A stretch of DNA of 64,000 bases from positions 36,306,732 to 36,370,731 of the forward strand of contig CP136065.1 in assembly GCA_032622095.1 (NCBI GenBank). Direction: 5' to 3'. Made by a program: the position numbers and the translations under genes. Below are positions 11,290 to 23,660 of this stretch, piece after piece (position 1 is the first letter of the stretch; each line of letters begins with the position of its first letter). The DNA comes from Siphonodentalium dalli. Its lineage: Eukaryota; Mollusca; Scaphopoda; Gadilida; Siphonodentaliidae. Under the pieces are notes generated by a model. The model did no database searches. It saw only the letters and a program-made list of their open reading frames with translations, and had not been told where the DNA came from.

Positions 11290-13920
11290 CAATCGACAAT
11301 AGGTGACACCAATTTCGTCGCAGAAAATGATCTAATTGCTTGTTTTCTGTCAATGAAAACACTCACTATTTTCTTGTACGTATGTTATATCTTTTGCTTT
11401 TTAATTTTCTTTACATCTTTCTTGTTAAGGACTGCTCATAATACAATACAAGAGAAATTGAACTTTCCACCAAAAATTCCTTTATCTCTTCAAGCCGCCA
11501 TTTTGTAAGATCCATCTGCAATGCCCTTATCCCTCAGCTGAGTGCTTAATTTGTAAATAACACTGAAGCTATCGAATTTGAACTATTATCGATGAAAAAG
11601 ATGGCCACAGACAACTTTCTTGGCTTGATTTTTGTTGCTAATTAGTCATTTGGCATTCCCAAAATAACAGATGCATGTTTGTGTAACTTATCGCAACCAG
11701 AGAGGAAATAAAGACACCTTCAAGAAAACATGCAGTTCGATTTTAAATGTGTCTTTCAGTGTTGTCAAAATTAGTTCAACCACGCGTATCATCAATGTCT
11801 ATCTCACAGTAAACGATAAATAACCCAATACAAATTGAATATCATAATTATATCCTAATTAACAAAATACTCAAGTTCCGGTGTGGCCATCGATACAATT
11901 GCTCTAAGCTCTTACGTCACTGCGCGTGCCAGTAATATACGTGTGTCTTACTAATAATATGAGGCCGGATTTAGGGGTTAATTCTGTGATAAATATATAT
12001 ATTAAATTTATAATTCTTTCCAAATATACGTGATTAAATCTTGTAAAATAGTTCATGGGAGATCCTATCCATGCATCTTTTTTTCTAATTCGAGATAACG
12101 TTTACAAGACATATGATGGACTAGTTCGAGTTCACGAAACTGATAAGTTAGTACTCAAACTCTATGCCAACCTACAGAATGTAGCATTATATAAACATCG
12201 CCGAAAATTTCAAAGAAATCGAACACACCACTCCCAAGAAAATATCGTCTGAACTACGCTCAATTGTAAATATTAACATCACAATTCGGACGCAACTGTC
12301 GGCGATAAACTCACACAAATGATTTCGACACTGAGAGTCATTGTATTTAATTAGTATATAAGAATGGAAGTGTGTGTTGTCAATTTAGATTAAATTAATA
12401 CTCATAGAAATAACAACTTTGAGAAAGATCATTCTCAATTTCTATTTTATCACACAACTGGAGTGTTTCACATCACTCTAAACCACTTTTTTTACATACA
12501 TAATTCAAACATATATCTCATCTTGTGAGGGCAAACAGGCGTCTAATAATACTATAACATGCATTGGTACCATGCATTGGTTAAAAAGTATAATGATGTT
12601 TCAAGCTTTCATATGGTTGGTACATTGGTTAAAACGTATAATGATGTATCAAACTTTCATAAGCCAGTTCTCAGAAAATTTAACCGGGCAACTAAAACTG
12701 TCAATTACCACCAATGAGCACCATATAACCGATTTGCACGCTAATGTAATCAATCCAGTGCATATAGTCCCGATGGTAAATAGTCCCAAGGGTAAATAGT
12801 CCCAATGGTAAATAGACCCGAGGTAACAACACGTCATTGTTAATTAATGACATTCAGGCCTTTGTTGGAAATGAGAGATGCCAGTGGGTTATAACCCGCC
12901 CATTGTGGTCAAATCAGAGTAAACAGACAACTATCAGGCATGCTGTTTGTTGTGGGTAGTTATGGTCATTTCATATTTATGTGCACATACATGATATTTG
13001 TACATTACATGTCAATATGATACCCCACCGACTTATTCTTCTAAATAAAGACTGAGTTTACCACCCGCTGCGTTATTTGCCTGGAGTGAAAATGTACCAT
13101 TGCCAACTTTTCCTGGTGCATGGTTCTCAATTTCAATTTGTCGCGGATGTCATAAATCAGATTATTGTAATACTACCACCATGCAGGTATTTTACACGAT
13201 GACTTCTTGTGGCTAATTCAGTATTATGTTGTGCAATTGGTATTAAAATTGTGATTCTACAACATGTAATCCCCATGTTTGTTGGAAATGTCCATTCTTG
13301 TTCGCATGACCACGAAATGACCCTCTATTTAATAATGCTATAACACCATTGTAAAAACTATAGTATTAATCACCGCAGTGATGCACGATTAAATTTTACA
13401 TCAAATTAGTCAAAATGCCCAATAAGCTAATTTTCCGCTTTGTAGACGAATTAGCCATTCAAATTGCATGCAATCTAATAATATCCATCATGACCTGGGA
13501 TGTGTGATGAAAAAGTTTCACTCGACCAGTTGGATGCATATCTCTATTTTCATTATCGTCCACGAATTCGTCTGTATTATTGACTTGAAACGTGAAGCGC
13601 TGTCGTTGGTTGCCATTTTTTTAGTTTACACAAGGCATGCTGATGGCTCTTTGAATGTCCCGCATCAGACTGGTCCTTGTTCTAATTGAACTAGCCGACC
13701 GATTCATAGTAATCTAACCGTTTTTGCTGTAGTACAATGTAGTTTGTATTTATAAGTTTAATACCCCCAAACCTTACACTATTTAGCCACATCCCTGTAT
13801 ACGACGCATCTCCCCCTATTGAGGTACATGTACCGGTGAAGAAGTTAACAGAGAGAACACGGATTGGGAATCGAAAAAATAATAACCAGCATGGAGCCAT
13901 CAGGAGAGAACCTCTGGCAT
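11290..13920. other. Non-coding stretch, nothing recognised apart from a short tandem repeat
   Basis: I see no open frame of convincing length or similarity. 11290-11520 may be the 5' leader of the L1-like relic. A near duplication of about 35 bp lies at 12560-12600 and 12615-12650 (CATTGGTTAAAA..TATAATGATGT). Confidence 0.4.
12765..12820. repeat. Short tandem repeat, ~16-bp unit x 4
   Basis: TAGTCCCGATGGTAAA is repeated four times with small changes (TAGTCCCAAGGGTAAA, TAGTCCCAATGGTAAA, then a partial unit TAGACCCGAGGTAA). Confidence 0.8.
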
Positions 13921-14412
13921 TTCACACGAGAGTAGACGGGCGCGAAGCACCCGGGATCGTCGAAAAGATCGAGTGATCTTTTCCTTCACCCCACGGTTTG
14001 TTGTTGTTGTTGGAGATATTGTACACAGAAAATCGTCATGTCTGAACACGGCAAAGGTTGAGTTGAATTGAATTGAATGTTGTGTGAGGGAGGGCCCACG
14101 AGCTTTAATATGGGGTGTGATGGTGGAGTCCCGAGTTGTCCCTTTAATGATTCTGTTGTTGCTGAGCGAGTCCTATGGTGCGCTGGAATGAAGAACGGGG
14201 CCCGTGTTGTAATGATAAAGTTTGTTAGTTTTGTTAGTTGTTTAAAAGTATGCATATGTATAAACTCAAGCAAACGCAATCAGGAAGACAAGGGACCAGA
14301 TGGATGCGGTACACGCAGAGCGAGAGCGAGACATAGGGAGAATTGCATGTAGATAGGGCCCGGCAATTGCACTTAGAGTTTGCGTAGCTGTCGTATGTTG
14401 TTGAATTTACCT

Positions 14413-14906
14413 CCCCCATATTGTACGGGCGTACGTGAAAGCGTATTTTGACAATTTCATATAGTGTTAATTAAGATTTTTTATTTATTCACTGAAATAA
14501 ATCTGAATGACATTGAACAAGACATGATATACTCTCTATATATATGTATGACTATTGTATTGCACTGAAAGAGATTTTAATTCCAATAGCATGTTCGAAC
14601 ACTGTTGTATTGAATGGCATGTGATGGTGAGCAGAAGAGTAGAAGGGCGCGAACACCGGAGATGATCGATGTGATATATAGAGAGAGAGGTGAGGAGATT
14701 GGAGTTTGGCGAATTACCCGGAAGTGTTGATGCATTTTTCTATCTCACCCTTCTTCCTCATATCGTGCACGGGCGTAGGTGAAAGCATATTTTTAACAAT
14801 CATATACAGTGTTAATTCAGATTTGTATTCGCTGAAGTAATTTTGAACGATAATGAACAGGACATGATATACATCTATATATATATATATAAGTATTGTA
14901 CAGTGA
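14413..14906. repeat. Direct duplication of ~150 bp, 344 bp apart
   Basis: 14413-14568 and 14757-14906 share the order ACGGGCGTA.GTGAAAGC, ATATAGTGTTAATT, a GAACA.GACATGATATAC word, a TA-rich tract and a .TATTGTA end. Upstream of each copy is a weaker shared word, GTAGA.GGGCGCGAA, near 13932 and 14640, so the original duplication may be about 700 bp. It lies just beyond the presumed 3' end of LINE-B and may be part of it. Confidence 0.65.
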
Positions 14907-15244
14907 ACATATTGTTTTGGTTTATATGATTTTTTGGTTATTTTATTTTTGTTGGGTAAAATGATGTACATGTATGTACAAATTGATAATTACAATGTGT
15001 TCTTGATGGGCCGTTCCTGGCCTCCCGAAGAAAGTCGCAGAGCAGTAAGCGGCCAAACATATGAGGGTATATGTCCGGCCTTAACTCGATGAGAGCTTGG
15101 ATGACCATTTATGGGTCTGAAGTTTCGTTGCACCCCACCCCAAGCTTAGTGCTGGGTCGGTTTTTATGCCGGGCCCCGCTCGATAGGTGTTGTCGGGTGA
15201 GTGGAATGTGTTAGACACGAGCGCTAGTTTCTGTAAATGTTACA

Positions 15245-15605
15245 AGATAGGCAGTTAGTTAGTTGGTTTGGAGGAGATAATTATTCGATGGCTTATACTA
15301 CGGTCACCAAAAGGGTATCTACACCGCCCGGGGACATTCATCAGCGCCCAAGGAACCATCTAGGACCGGAGCCCGCTAGCCTATGTTTTAATTTTGGTGT
15401 TAGTCAATTTGTAATAATGGCTATGTTTTTCAGCATTATGGTGAGATAGGCAAAGTTTGTTAGTATTTTTATAGGAGATAATTAATCAACGGCTTATACT
15501 ACGGCCACGACATGCGTATCTACGCCGCCCGAGGACATTCATCAGCGCCCAAGGAGCCATCTAGGGCGTGAGCCCGCTAACCTAGGTTTTATGATTGGTG
15601 TTAGT
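15245..15605. repeat. Tandem duplication in the LINE-B 3' UTR, ~200-bp period
   Basis: 15245-15404 and 15445-15605 align along their length. They share GGAGATAATTA, GGCTTATACTACGG, ACATTCATCAGCGCCCAAGG, CCATCTAGG, GAGCCCGCTA and GGTGTTAGT. The copies sit immediately downstream, on the minus strand, of the ORF2 stop at 15675. Confidence 0.85.
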
Positions 15606-15674
15606 ATTGTTGTCGAATATTAATATAGCAGATGGTTTCCTCGTCGTTTGTTGGGGGTTATCTAAGCTTACAGA

Positions 15675-18380
15675 TTAACGTTTAGTGAGGATTGTCTTCC
15701 TGATGCCAAGTTCATTCATTAGGATCGTGCCATTTAATCTATTCAATGTTTCTTCAGCTAGATAGTTTAGTCTATCCTGTATAAGGGGGACGTCTGCCGT
15801 CAGATGGAGTGCCGTTATAGGGGTTCTAGATGACGCTTGAAGTGACGTTCTGATGGCCATATTCTGTGCGACTTGTAATTTATTAAGCAGGGTAGGTTTA
15901 CAAGATGCTCTGATGAATTGTTTGTATACTTTGATTAAAGTGGATTGATTGACCCCCCACCCAGTGCCCCGAAGTCTAGTTAAAAGGGTGGTTCTTTGTC
16001 TAGCTTTGGTGGAGATATTGGTTAGGTGCTTTTTAAATTTAAGGCGTGAGTCTAGAGTGAATCCCAGGAAAGTGGCTTCGTTAGATTGTTTGATGGGTGT
16101 GCCAAAAAGAGAGAGTTCATGTTTGGAGTAATTGCGTTTGTTGCCAAATACGATTAATTGCGTTTTCAGTGGATTTAATTTGATTCTCCATTTGGAACAC
16201 CATTTTTCTAGTCTATGGAGCTGGTTCTGAAGTCTATTTTCTATACATTTTACTGATTTTCCCGACGTCCACAGTCCAAGGTCGTCAGCAAATTGAGATA
16301 TTTGGACACTTGATGTAGGGTCATTGGGTATGTCATTAACGTATATTAAAAATAGCAGAGGGCTGAGTACTGATCCTTGGGGGGTTCCGGCCTTTAAAGG
16401 GATGCTTTCTGAAAGTTCATCATTTATTTTTACTTTTATAGTTCTATGTGTGAGAAATGATGATAGGAGTCTAACCATTTTTTGGGGGAGGTCGGTTGTC
16501 ATTCTTAGTTTATACCTTAGGCCATTGTGCCACACTGAATCAAACGTTTTTTTTACATCTAAGAATATAGCCCCGGTTTCCCATTCTCTATTCATTGCCG
16601 TTTTTATATCCTCTGTGAGTATATATACATGTTCAATGCCCTCTTTACCTTCCCGGTAAGCCCTTTGGTACTTATTGAAAAAGTTGGTACCCTCGAGATG
16701 GGATATGATTCTGCTGCTGATTACCCGTTCGAAAAGTGTGCCCTTACATTGTAATAGGCTGATTGGTCTATAGTTTGTGGGTATCGTGTGGTCTTTCCCA
16801 GGCTTAGGTATCATGGTTCCTATTGCATTTTTCCATATTTTGGGATAATAGCCTAGCCTCATGCATTTAGTATACAGTTTTGTAAGTCTATTAAATAGGA
16901 TTTCAGGGGCCTGCCTAAGTATTCCATAGGTGATTTCATCATCCCATGGGGCTTTGTTTGGCTTGCCTTTCTTGAGATTTTGACTCACTTCCTGATTAGT
17001 GATTTCGGCTACTAGAGGATCCCCATCTCCCGGCTCCTCTACCTCTTCCAGTAATGGTGAGAAAAAGTCAACGTTATCGTCGATGAAGTCATTGACTTTA
17101 TGTTTGAAACCCCTATTAAATATATCCCCTTCGTGCATTTTGTGGATATCCCTGAAGCTTTCGGCGAAGATTTGGGCTTTCTCAATATTATTTTCTGATT
17201 TTTTCCCCATTTTTGCCTTGAATCTGTTTTGAATTTTCCGCTTCTGATTTGCATTGGCCTGTTAAGGTTTTGAATGTTTGCCATAATTTTGTTATCCATT
17301 TCCCGTTCATTAAGAATGGATGTGATTTTTTCCCATGATTTGGCTTTTTCCTCTTTGATTTTTTGTTTTACTTGCCTATTAAGATTATTGTAGAGTGTTT
17401 TATATTCTGCATTGTCTGGGTTTTTAGCCGAAACCCTCATGGTTTTCCTTTTAAGTCTTATGAGTGCTAAAGTTTCGCTAGAGACCCTCCAGGTATGGGG
17501 TTTTACCTCCGTTTTGGGGCAAGCTTTATCTAGAGCGTTTGTTAGACATTGACATATATCTAGTGCAGCAGATTCTAGTTCCTTTGGTCTGGTAAGAGGG
17601 GAATTTGAAAGGTTGCTTATTATTTCTTGTTGAAAGAGATTCCAGTCTGCTTTGCCGAGATTTCTGCGAAGTATTGATTTAGTTGTTTTCGGTTTTACTT
17701 TTGTAATTGTTAGTTCGAGCGGGAGGTGATCGCTTCCAACATCGGTTTCGATTCCGAGTTTAGCAGCGGTCTCCGTAGCGAACGCGTGATCAAGAATGTC
17801 CCAGTTGCCAGTGGTTCCGCAGTGGTGTGTTGATTCTCCTGAATTATTTAAGTGGATAAGCTCTAGTTTTTCTTGAATATCAAAAAGAACATCACCGAAT
17901 TTATTTGTTTGCTTGCATTTAAAGAATTGATGTTTGGCATTAAAATCGCCGGTAAAGATGCAGCTTTTGATACGGGATGTGAATAATTTAAGGGTATCAA
18001 TGTTGGGAGGAGAATTGTTTTTTCCCGGCGGGTAGTACATGGATACTATGGTTGTTTTTATGTTATTTAATAACATGTCTATGGCTATGACTTCATCTGC
18101 AATTGTTCTAATGTCCACTACTCCGTTTTGCGTTTCTATGGTTTCTACTGGTTGGTATTTGATGCCGTGGCGGACTAGGATTGCCACCCCGCCTCCGTGG
18201 GCCGTACGATCTTTCCATAATAAATTGAATCCTGGGATTTTAATTTTTGATTTTTTGACTAGTTTAGTTTCATTTATGGTTATTACTTCCGGTTTAAAGT
18301 CGCTTAAGTATTCTATAAGTTCTTGTTTGTGGCCTCGTATGCCATTAATGTTAATGTGTATGATGTTGAATGTATGGTAG
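15675..18380 (-). pseudogene. LINE-B ORF2: endonuclease + reverse transcriptase, one main frameshift
   Basis: The endonuclease opens near 18380 with ININGIRGHKQELIEYL and EVITINETKL. It continues with HGGGVAILVRHGIKY, FTGDFNAKH and the VGSDHLPLEL histidine block. The frame changes near 17215, where the lysine-rich linker passes to MGKKSENNIEKAQIF. The RT follows in one 511-codon frame: NYRPISLLQCKG, FLDVKKTFDSVWH, TPQGSVLSPLLFLIYVND and the catalytic FADDLGLW. It ends TILTKR at 15675. About 900 residues in total is normal for EN-RT proteins of this group. No RNase H is visible. Confidence 0.88.
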
Positions 18381-18427
18381 TTGAGGTTGGCTTAAGGTTG
18401 TTAGCAGATTCTATATTGGCATTAAGT

Positions 18428-19953
18428 TTATTTCTTGAGGATATCTCTGCTGTAATTTCGAATGGAGGATACTGTAATATTAGTTCTGTAATGTTTATTT
18501 ACGTTGTTTGTAACACTATTCAAGATATTTATGTTATCATTCTGTTCCTTGAAGTCTCTAAGGATTGAGTTGATCGTAGCGGCCAATCGGACAGCGTCGG
18601 TGGCGTCCCCATGTGTTTTAGTTACTGCTGCATATGTCATTTTATTTGCCTTAGTTTCATCAATTGCAGTCCTGAGGTATGTGCAACCCTGGTAAGTGGC
18701 TGGGTGATCCCCCTGGCAGTTGGTACATTTTTGATTGTCTCTTTGCAATCTTTGTATGAGTGGTGTCCCGCACATTTTTTACATGTCTGAGTGGTGTTAG
18801 GGCAATTTTCGCTCTTATGGAAGAAGTCCAGGCAATTGAAACATTGAGTGGGCTGTATTGGTTGTTTGTATTCGACTACTCTGTGTCTAAATTTGCTAAT
18901 TCCCAATGTAATTCCCTGAAGTAAGCGATCTTTTGAATGCAAGTCTGGGCATGTAACTTTTATTTTCCTGGTAGGTGCATCCCCATTTTTAGCTGATTTC
19001 ATCCTTGTTGCGGTGTATTCAGGGCCCAAGGTTTTATTGACGTCTTCTACGGGGATCTCTGAATTAACCCCACATATTAAGACATTCAGGTTGGCTGTTT
19101 TTTCCGTTTCTCTTTTTCCCTTTGTTAGTCTGAAAGTGACTTTGGATAGTTGGGGTATTTCCCTCGATGCCTTGTTCATAAGATAGTGCATTGTACGTTC
19201 TGTGTGGGGGTATATTAAGAGATTGTTGCTTTTTGTAGTTTGCGCTTCGAAAGAGTGGTCTTTTATTAACTTTGAGAAGAAGTAGGGTTTTTTTTCATTT
19301 CATTTGTAGCATTTTCAACGAATAATGTTAGGGTCTTTCTGGGATGAGAACTTGTCGGTTTGGGTGAGGTGTTCTGATTTGCCCGCATTCGTTTCCCTTG
19401 ATTATCAAAGTCAGGTTCTAATTTTCGTTTTGCTGAGTGTTTTGGACTTGGTTCCAGGGTGAAATGGTGTTTCCGTCCATTTCTATATCAATTGAATTGG
19501 ATGAGTCCAGTGGAGACACTGGGTTTGGAACGGAAATGTGTTCAAAATGAGAAATATTTCTGGAGGTGTTGAGATCCCCTGTATTACTCATTGGTGATGA
19601 AGATCTGCTCGTTGATGATAGTGGGGTGTTGTTTGGCATGGTTCTTCCCTGTACGACTTTAGGTGAAGTCGGTTGAGAAGTTGATTTGTCGATAGTGCTG
19701 GAATTGGCTTTAAAGGAGACGCTGAGTTGGTTGGTGCCAGGTCGTGCAGAAGGGGTGGGGTTGTGCTTATTGTGGGTGCTTTTGATTTTATGCTTACCCT
19801 TGCCTTTGTTCTTTCTCGAAAAATTCTAAGTTCTTCGTCCTTTGCTGCGAGCATGTCGTAGAGTTTGGCGATCTGCTTATTCATATCGCTAATTTCGCTT
19901 ACTAGAGTATCTATTTTAGCCAACAGAGGCGCATCCTGGTTTGTAGATGTCAT
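18428..19953 (-). pseudogene. LINE-B ORF1: gag-like nucleic-acid-binding protein with CCHC knuckles, frameshifted
   Basis: Open pieces run 19953-19588, 19639-19418, 19191-18637 and 18775-18428. The N-terminal part has a heptad-like stretch (LVSEISDMNKQIAKLYDML), then a Ser/Thr/Pro-rich linker. The third piece carries CFNCLDFFHKSENC (CX2CX4HX4C) and CKKCAGHHSYKDC (CX2CX3HX4C). The fourth has CTNCQGDHPATYQGC (CX2CX3HX6C). Three knuckles after a linker are typical of ORF1 proteins of Jockey/I elements, which coat element RNA. At least three frame changes make this copy dead. Confidence 0.82.
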
Positions 19954-20698
19954 GTTTTGATTTTGGCTTTAGCTGTGCAAGTCTATATTCGATGACAACA
20001 GATGTATATGGTGTCGGTTTGCGCTTGTAATTATTACTCACTAGACAAAAGACCCTACTGCTACAGTGCTAATTAAGTCGAGCCGCAGTGTGCTGGCCAA
20101 CAGAAAACCAATTAATCACTGAGTAATGTCTCTTATCGGATTTGGATACAATGGTGGCTACTGTGTGTTGATTGACAAGTTGTTTAATAACCCGATGGTA
20201 TTTTCAATAAAACACTGTGAAAGTACGCTTATCGGACAGAAATTGTTCGCAAATAAGTATCTATTTCCGAAAGCAATTGAAATGAGAGCGGTGAGAAAAT
20301 TAATAGTACGATAGATCAGCGGAAGTCGAGTGATAACTTACTGTGCTGTATCGCTTTGGAGAGCTGGTTAATTGGACGTCCTGTCACGGCGACTGTCGGT
20401 CATACCGAACGTTTCGGTTATATATGCTCTCGGCCTGGTAAGATCACCACATATAGAACCATGCAGTTCGAATTACCGAACCACACCCCCTGAAATTGGG
20501 CCAAATGTAACCTCGTAATCAAAAACACGTAGATTTTCAAACGATTGATCGCGCGCGATGGTTCACAAACCCCCGTACAGTAGCAACCTGCTTGTCGCGT
20601 ATATATAATATATATGTAATATGATCGTACGTGACATGTAATGGAGCAACCACCAAGTTGATCATTAAGTTCAACGTTACAATAATTATATGATGTAC

Positions 20699-21226
20699 CA
20701 TACAGGGTACTGCATGAGCTACACCACTCGGAGAAATGTCTGTGTCGTCACACAAATACCATGCTAGAACTTGGATTAATATATTCGTAATCGTATATAG
20801 TCACCAATAGCCGGGTTACTACCGTAGTAACGGACATTGCCCATCTAGTGAACTATTCAAACCCAGCATTGAAATCATGGTTATGATCAGTCCAAACATA
20901 TGAGTAAAGTTCGAACATAAGATAATAATAGCTGAGAACCTGGTGCGAATTTAACTGTGGTGGGGCCTCAAGCATATCTACCCCTGCACGCCAGAAAAGA
21001 AAAGTAGCTTGAGGATGGAAGTGAACCATCATCCCACAGTGAAATCAACCAGGCCTGTTGGGTTTGAATAGTTCACTAGATAGGCAATGTCAGGTACTAC
21101 GTAGTAACCCGGCTATTGGTGACGATATACGATTACGAATATATCAATTCAAGTTCTAACATGGTATTTTAGTGTGATGACACATACATTTCTCTGAGTG
21201 GTGTAGCACATGTAGTACCCTGTATG
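20699..21226. mobile_element. Foldback element with ~167-bp inverted repeats
   Basis: The left arm 20699-20865 and right arm 21059-21226 are inverted copies with few differences. Both carry CATACAGGGTACT, GCTACACCACTC, TATATTCGTAATCGTATAT, CACCAATAGCCGGGTTACTA and CTAGTGAACTATTCAAACCC. The roughly 190-bp centre has no reading frame and contains a second short inverted segment. The shape fits a non-autonomous DNA transposon with long inverted repeats. No transposase or clear target duplication was seen, so the superfamily is unknown. Confidence 0.85.
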
Positions 21227-21309
21227 TATATATACTAGTATATATATATATATCACAGCAGAACTTTTCTTAGAATTAATGGATGGAAATGGAATGCCTC
21301 TAATATTTG

Positions 21310-21710
21310 TATTATTTGAGTCGGACATAGATTACCTTAGATCAGGCAATCAATGCAATACGTGTAAACTATGTAGAAAAAGAAATTATTGAATAAAGTG
21401 TAGTGAATATGATGCGTCACTTTAATATTTGAGTCGGACATAGCTTACCTTACCTGAAGGCAATCAATGCAATAAGTGATGTAGAAACAGAAATTATTGA
21501 ATGAAGTGTAATGAATATGAAGCGTCATTTTAATGCAATATCGATTGGGAGGAAGAGAAAGGTCACTTTAATAGTTAACAATGATATACATATATAATTA
21601 TAGATTATCCCCATTGAAGACGATCAATGCAATGACCAGTGTAAAAATGGAAAAAAAATGTTGCCTGAATGAATCTATGTGTGAACATAAAGTCTCACTT
21701 TAATGAAATG
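21310..21710. repeat. Three imperfect tandem units of 110-150 bp
   Basis: Each unit contains GATCAATGCAAT or CAATCAATGCAATA, then AGAAATTATTGAAT.AAGTG or a relative, and closes with a TCACTTTAAT word (near 21417, 21528 and 21706). The same closing word recurs at about 23714 beyond the next array, so both may belong to one composite element spanning 21.3-23.75 kb. Confidence 0.65.
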
Positions 21711-21929
21711 TTGAGATGATGGAATTTGCAATTTCTGTAATGATGAAATTGGTTCACATACCGGTATACATGTATATGCAGCTGAAAATGTGAATTGACT
21801 GAAATGTAATTATGAAAGTGTCAATGACACTGTAGCTCAATGAGGAAAGGGAATAATTTCATGTGTTACAGTTAATGGAGCGATTAGGAATGTGGAATGT
21901 TGAAAGGCCTAGTTATGCAAAGATTAAAA

Positions 21930-23660
21930 TCCAAGATGGCCGCGACAGCCATCGTTTTTTTGCCAAATGACACAAAAAAGACTCGTTCCTATTTACATGT
22001 CATTGTTAACATCCTTCACAAATTTCATGATGATCCGACAAAAGATACGACCTGTAGCCCGTGTCAAAGGATTTAGTCGTGTAAAGAGTAAAATACAAGA
22101 TGGCTGCTGGCGACCAGGTTTCTTGGTTGAATTCAAAATGAACCTTTTCCCATCTACATGTAATTGTTAACATCCATTACAAATCTCATGATGATTGGAC
22201 CAAAGATTCGACTTGTAGCCCTTGACAAAGAATTTAGTCATGCAAAGAGTATAATCCAAGATGGCTGCTGGCGGCCATGTTTTTGGCCGAACAACCCCAA
22301 AATTACTCATTTCCCATCTACATGTCCATTTTAACATCCAGGACAAATTTAATAATGATCCGACAAAAGATACGACCTGTGGCCCGTGCTAATGGATTGA
22401 ATTTTGAAATTCAAGATGACCGCTGCCGGCCATGTTTTCTGGCCAAATGACCCCAAAATGACTCACTCCCATCCACATGTCAACATCAACATTCATGACA
22501 AATTTCATAATGATCTGACCAAAGTAAGGACCTGTAGCCTGTGCCAAAGGATTTAGTCATGCAAAGAGTAAAATCCAAGATGGCTGCTGGTGGCCATGTT
22601 TTTTGGTCAAACTACCCCAAAATGACTCGTTCACATCTACATGTCAATGTCATCTACATGTCAATAGCGATGACAAATATCATAATGATATGACCAAATG
22701 TACAACCTAGAGCCTGTGCTGAAGGATTTAGTCAAGCAAAGAGTAAAATCCAAGATGTATTTTGGCCGAATGACCACAAAACAGCTCGTTCCCATCTACA
22801 TGTCATTGTTAACACCAATGACAAATTTCATGAAGATCCGACCAAAGCTACGACCTGTAGCCCGCGCCAGAGGATTTAGTCATGCAAAGAGTAAAATCCA
22901 AGATGGCTGCTGGCGGCCATGTTTTTTGCCTGAACGACCCCAAAATGGCTCGTTCCCATCTGCCTGTCATTATTAACATCCATGACAAATTTCATGATAA
23001 TCAGACGAACAGTAGGACCTGTAGACCACGCGAATCGATTTAATTTTGAAATTCAAGATGGCTGCCAGCGGCCATGTTTTTTGGCCGAATGACCCCAAAA
23101 TGACTCGTTCCCATCTACATGTCAATGTCAACATTCATGACAAATTTCATAATGATCTGACCAAAGGTACGACCTGTAGCCTGTGCCAAAGGATTTAGTC
23201 ATGCAAAGAGTGAAATCCAAGATGGCTGCTGGCGGCCATGGTTTTTGGCTGAATGACCCCAAAAGGATTCTTTCCAATCTACATGTCATTGTTAACATCC
23301 ATGACAAATTTCATGAAGATCCTACCAAAGCTACGACCTGTAGCCCGCGCCAAAGGATTTAGTCATGCAAAGAGTAAAATCAAAGATGGCTGCTGGCGGC
23401 CATGTTTTTTGGTGGAACAACCACAAAATGACTCGTTAACATCCATGATAAATTTCATGATGATCAGACAAACAGTAAGACATGTAGACCGCGCCAATCG
23501 ATTTAATTTTGACAAGATGGCTGTCAGCCGCCATGTTTTTTGGCCAATGACCCAAAATGACATGTTCCCATCTACATGTCAATGTCAACATTCATGACAA
23601 ATTTGATAAAGATCAGACCAAAGGTACGACCTGTAGCCCGCGCCAAAGGAAATTGTTGAC
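21930..23660. repeat. Tandem array, ~160-bp unit with AAGATGGCTGC core
   Basis: About eleven units recur every 150-170 bp, with cores near 21940, 22106, 22258, 22412, 22578, 22753 (damaged), 22901, 23059, 23218, 23383 and 23517. Each has AAATCCAAGATGGC, GGCCATGTTTT, CCCAAAATGACTCGTTCCCA, TCTACATGTCA, GACAAATTTCAT.ATGATC, CGACCTGTAGCC and GGATTTAGTCATGCAAAGAG. Reading frames in the array are repeat artefacts. It ends in a short CA-rich tract at about 23660. Confidence 0.92.

Larger units (their letters stand above)
14970..19990 (-). mobile_element. LINE-B: Jockey/I-like non-LTR retrotransposon, two ORFs, decayed
   Basis: On the minus strand the order is ORF1 (19953-18428, gag-like with CCHC knuckles), ORF2 (about 18380-15675, endonuclease then RT) and a 3' UTR of about 0.7 kb that contains a tandem duplication. 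ORF1 with three CCHC knuckles plus an EN-RT ORF2 fits the Jockey/I assemblage. A few frameshifts break both frames, but the element is otherwise nearly complete. Outer boundaries are estimates; I did not find a target-site duplication. Confidence 0.8.

Noticed and set aside
21967-23597. Frames of 67-114 codons in the AAGATGGC array
   Set aside because: Similar peptides recur at the repeat period, so they are repeat translations.
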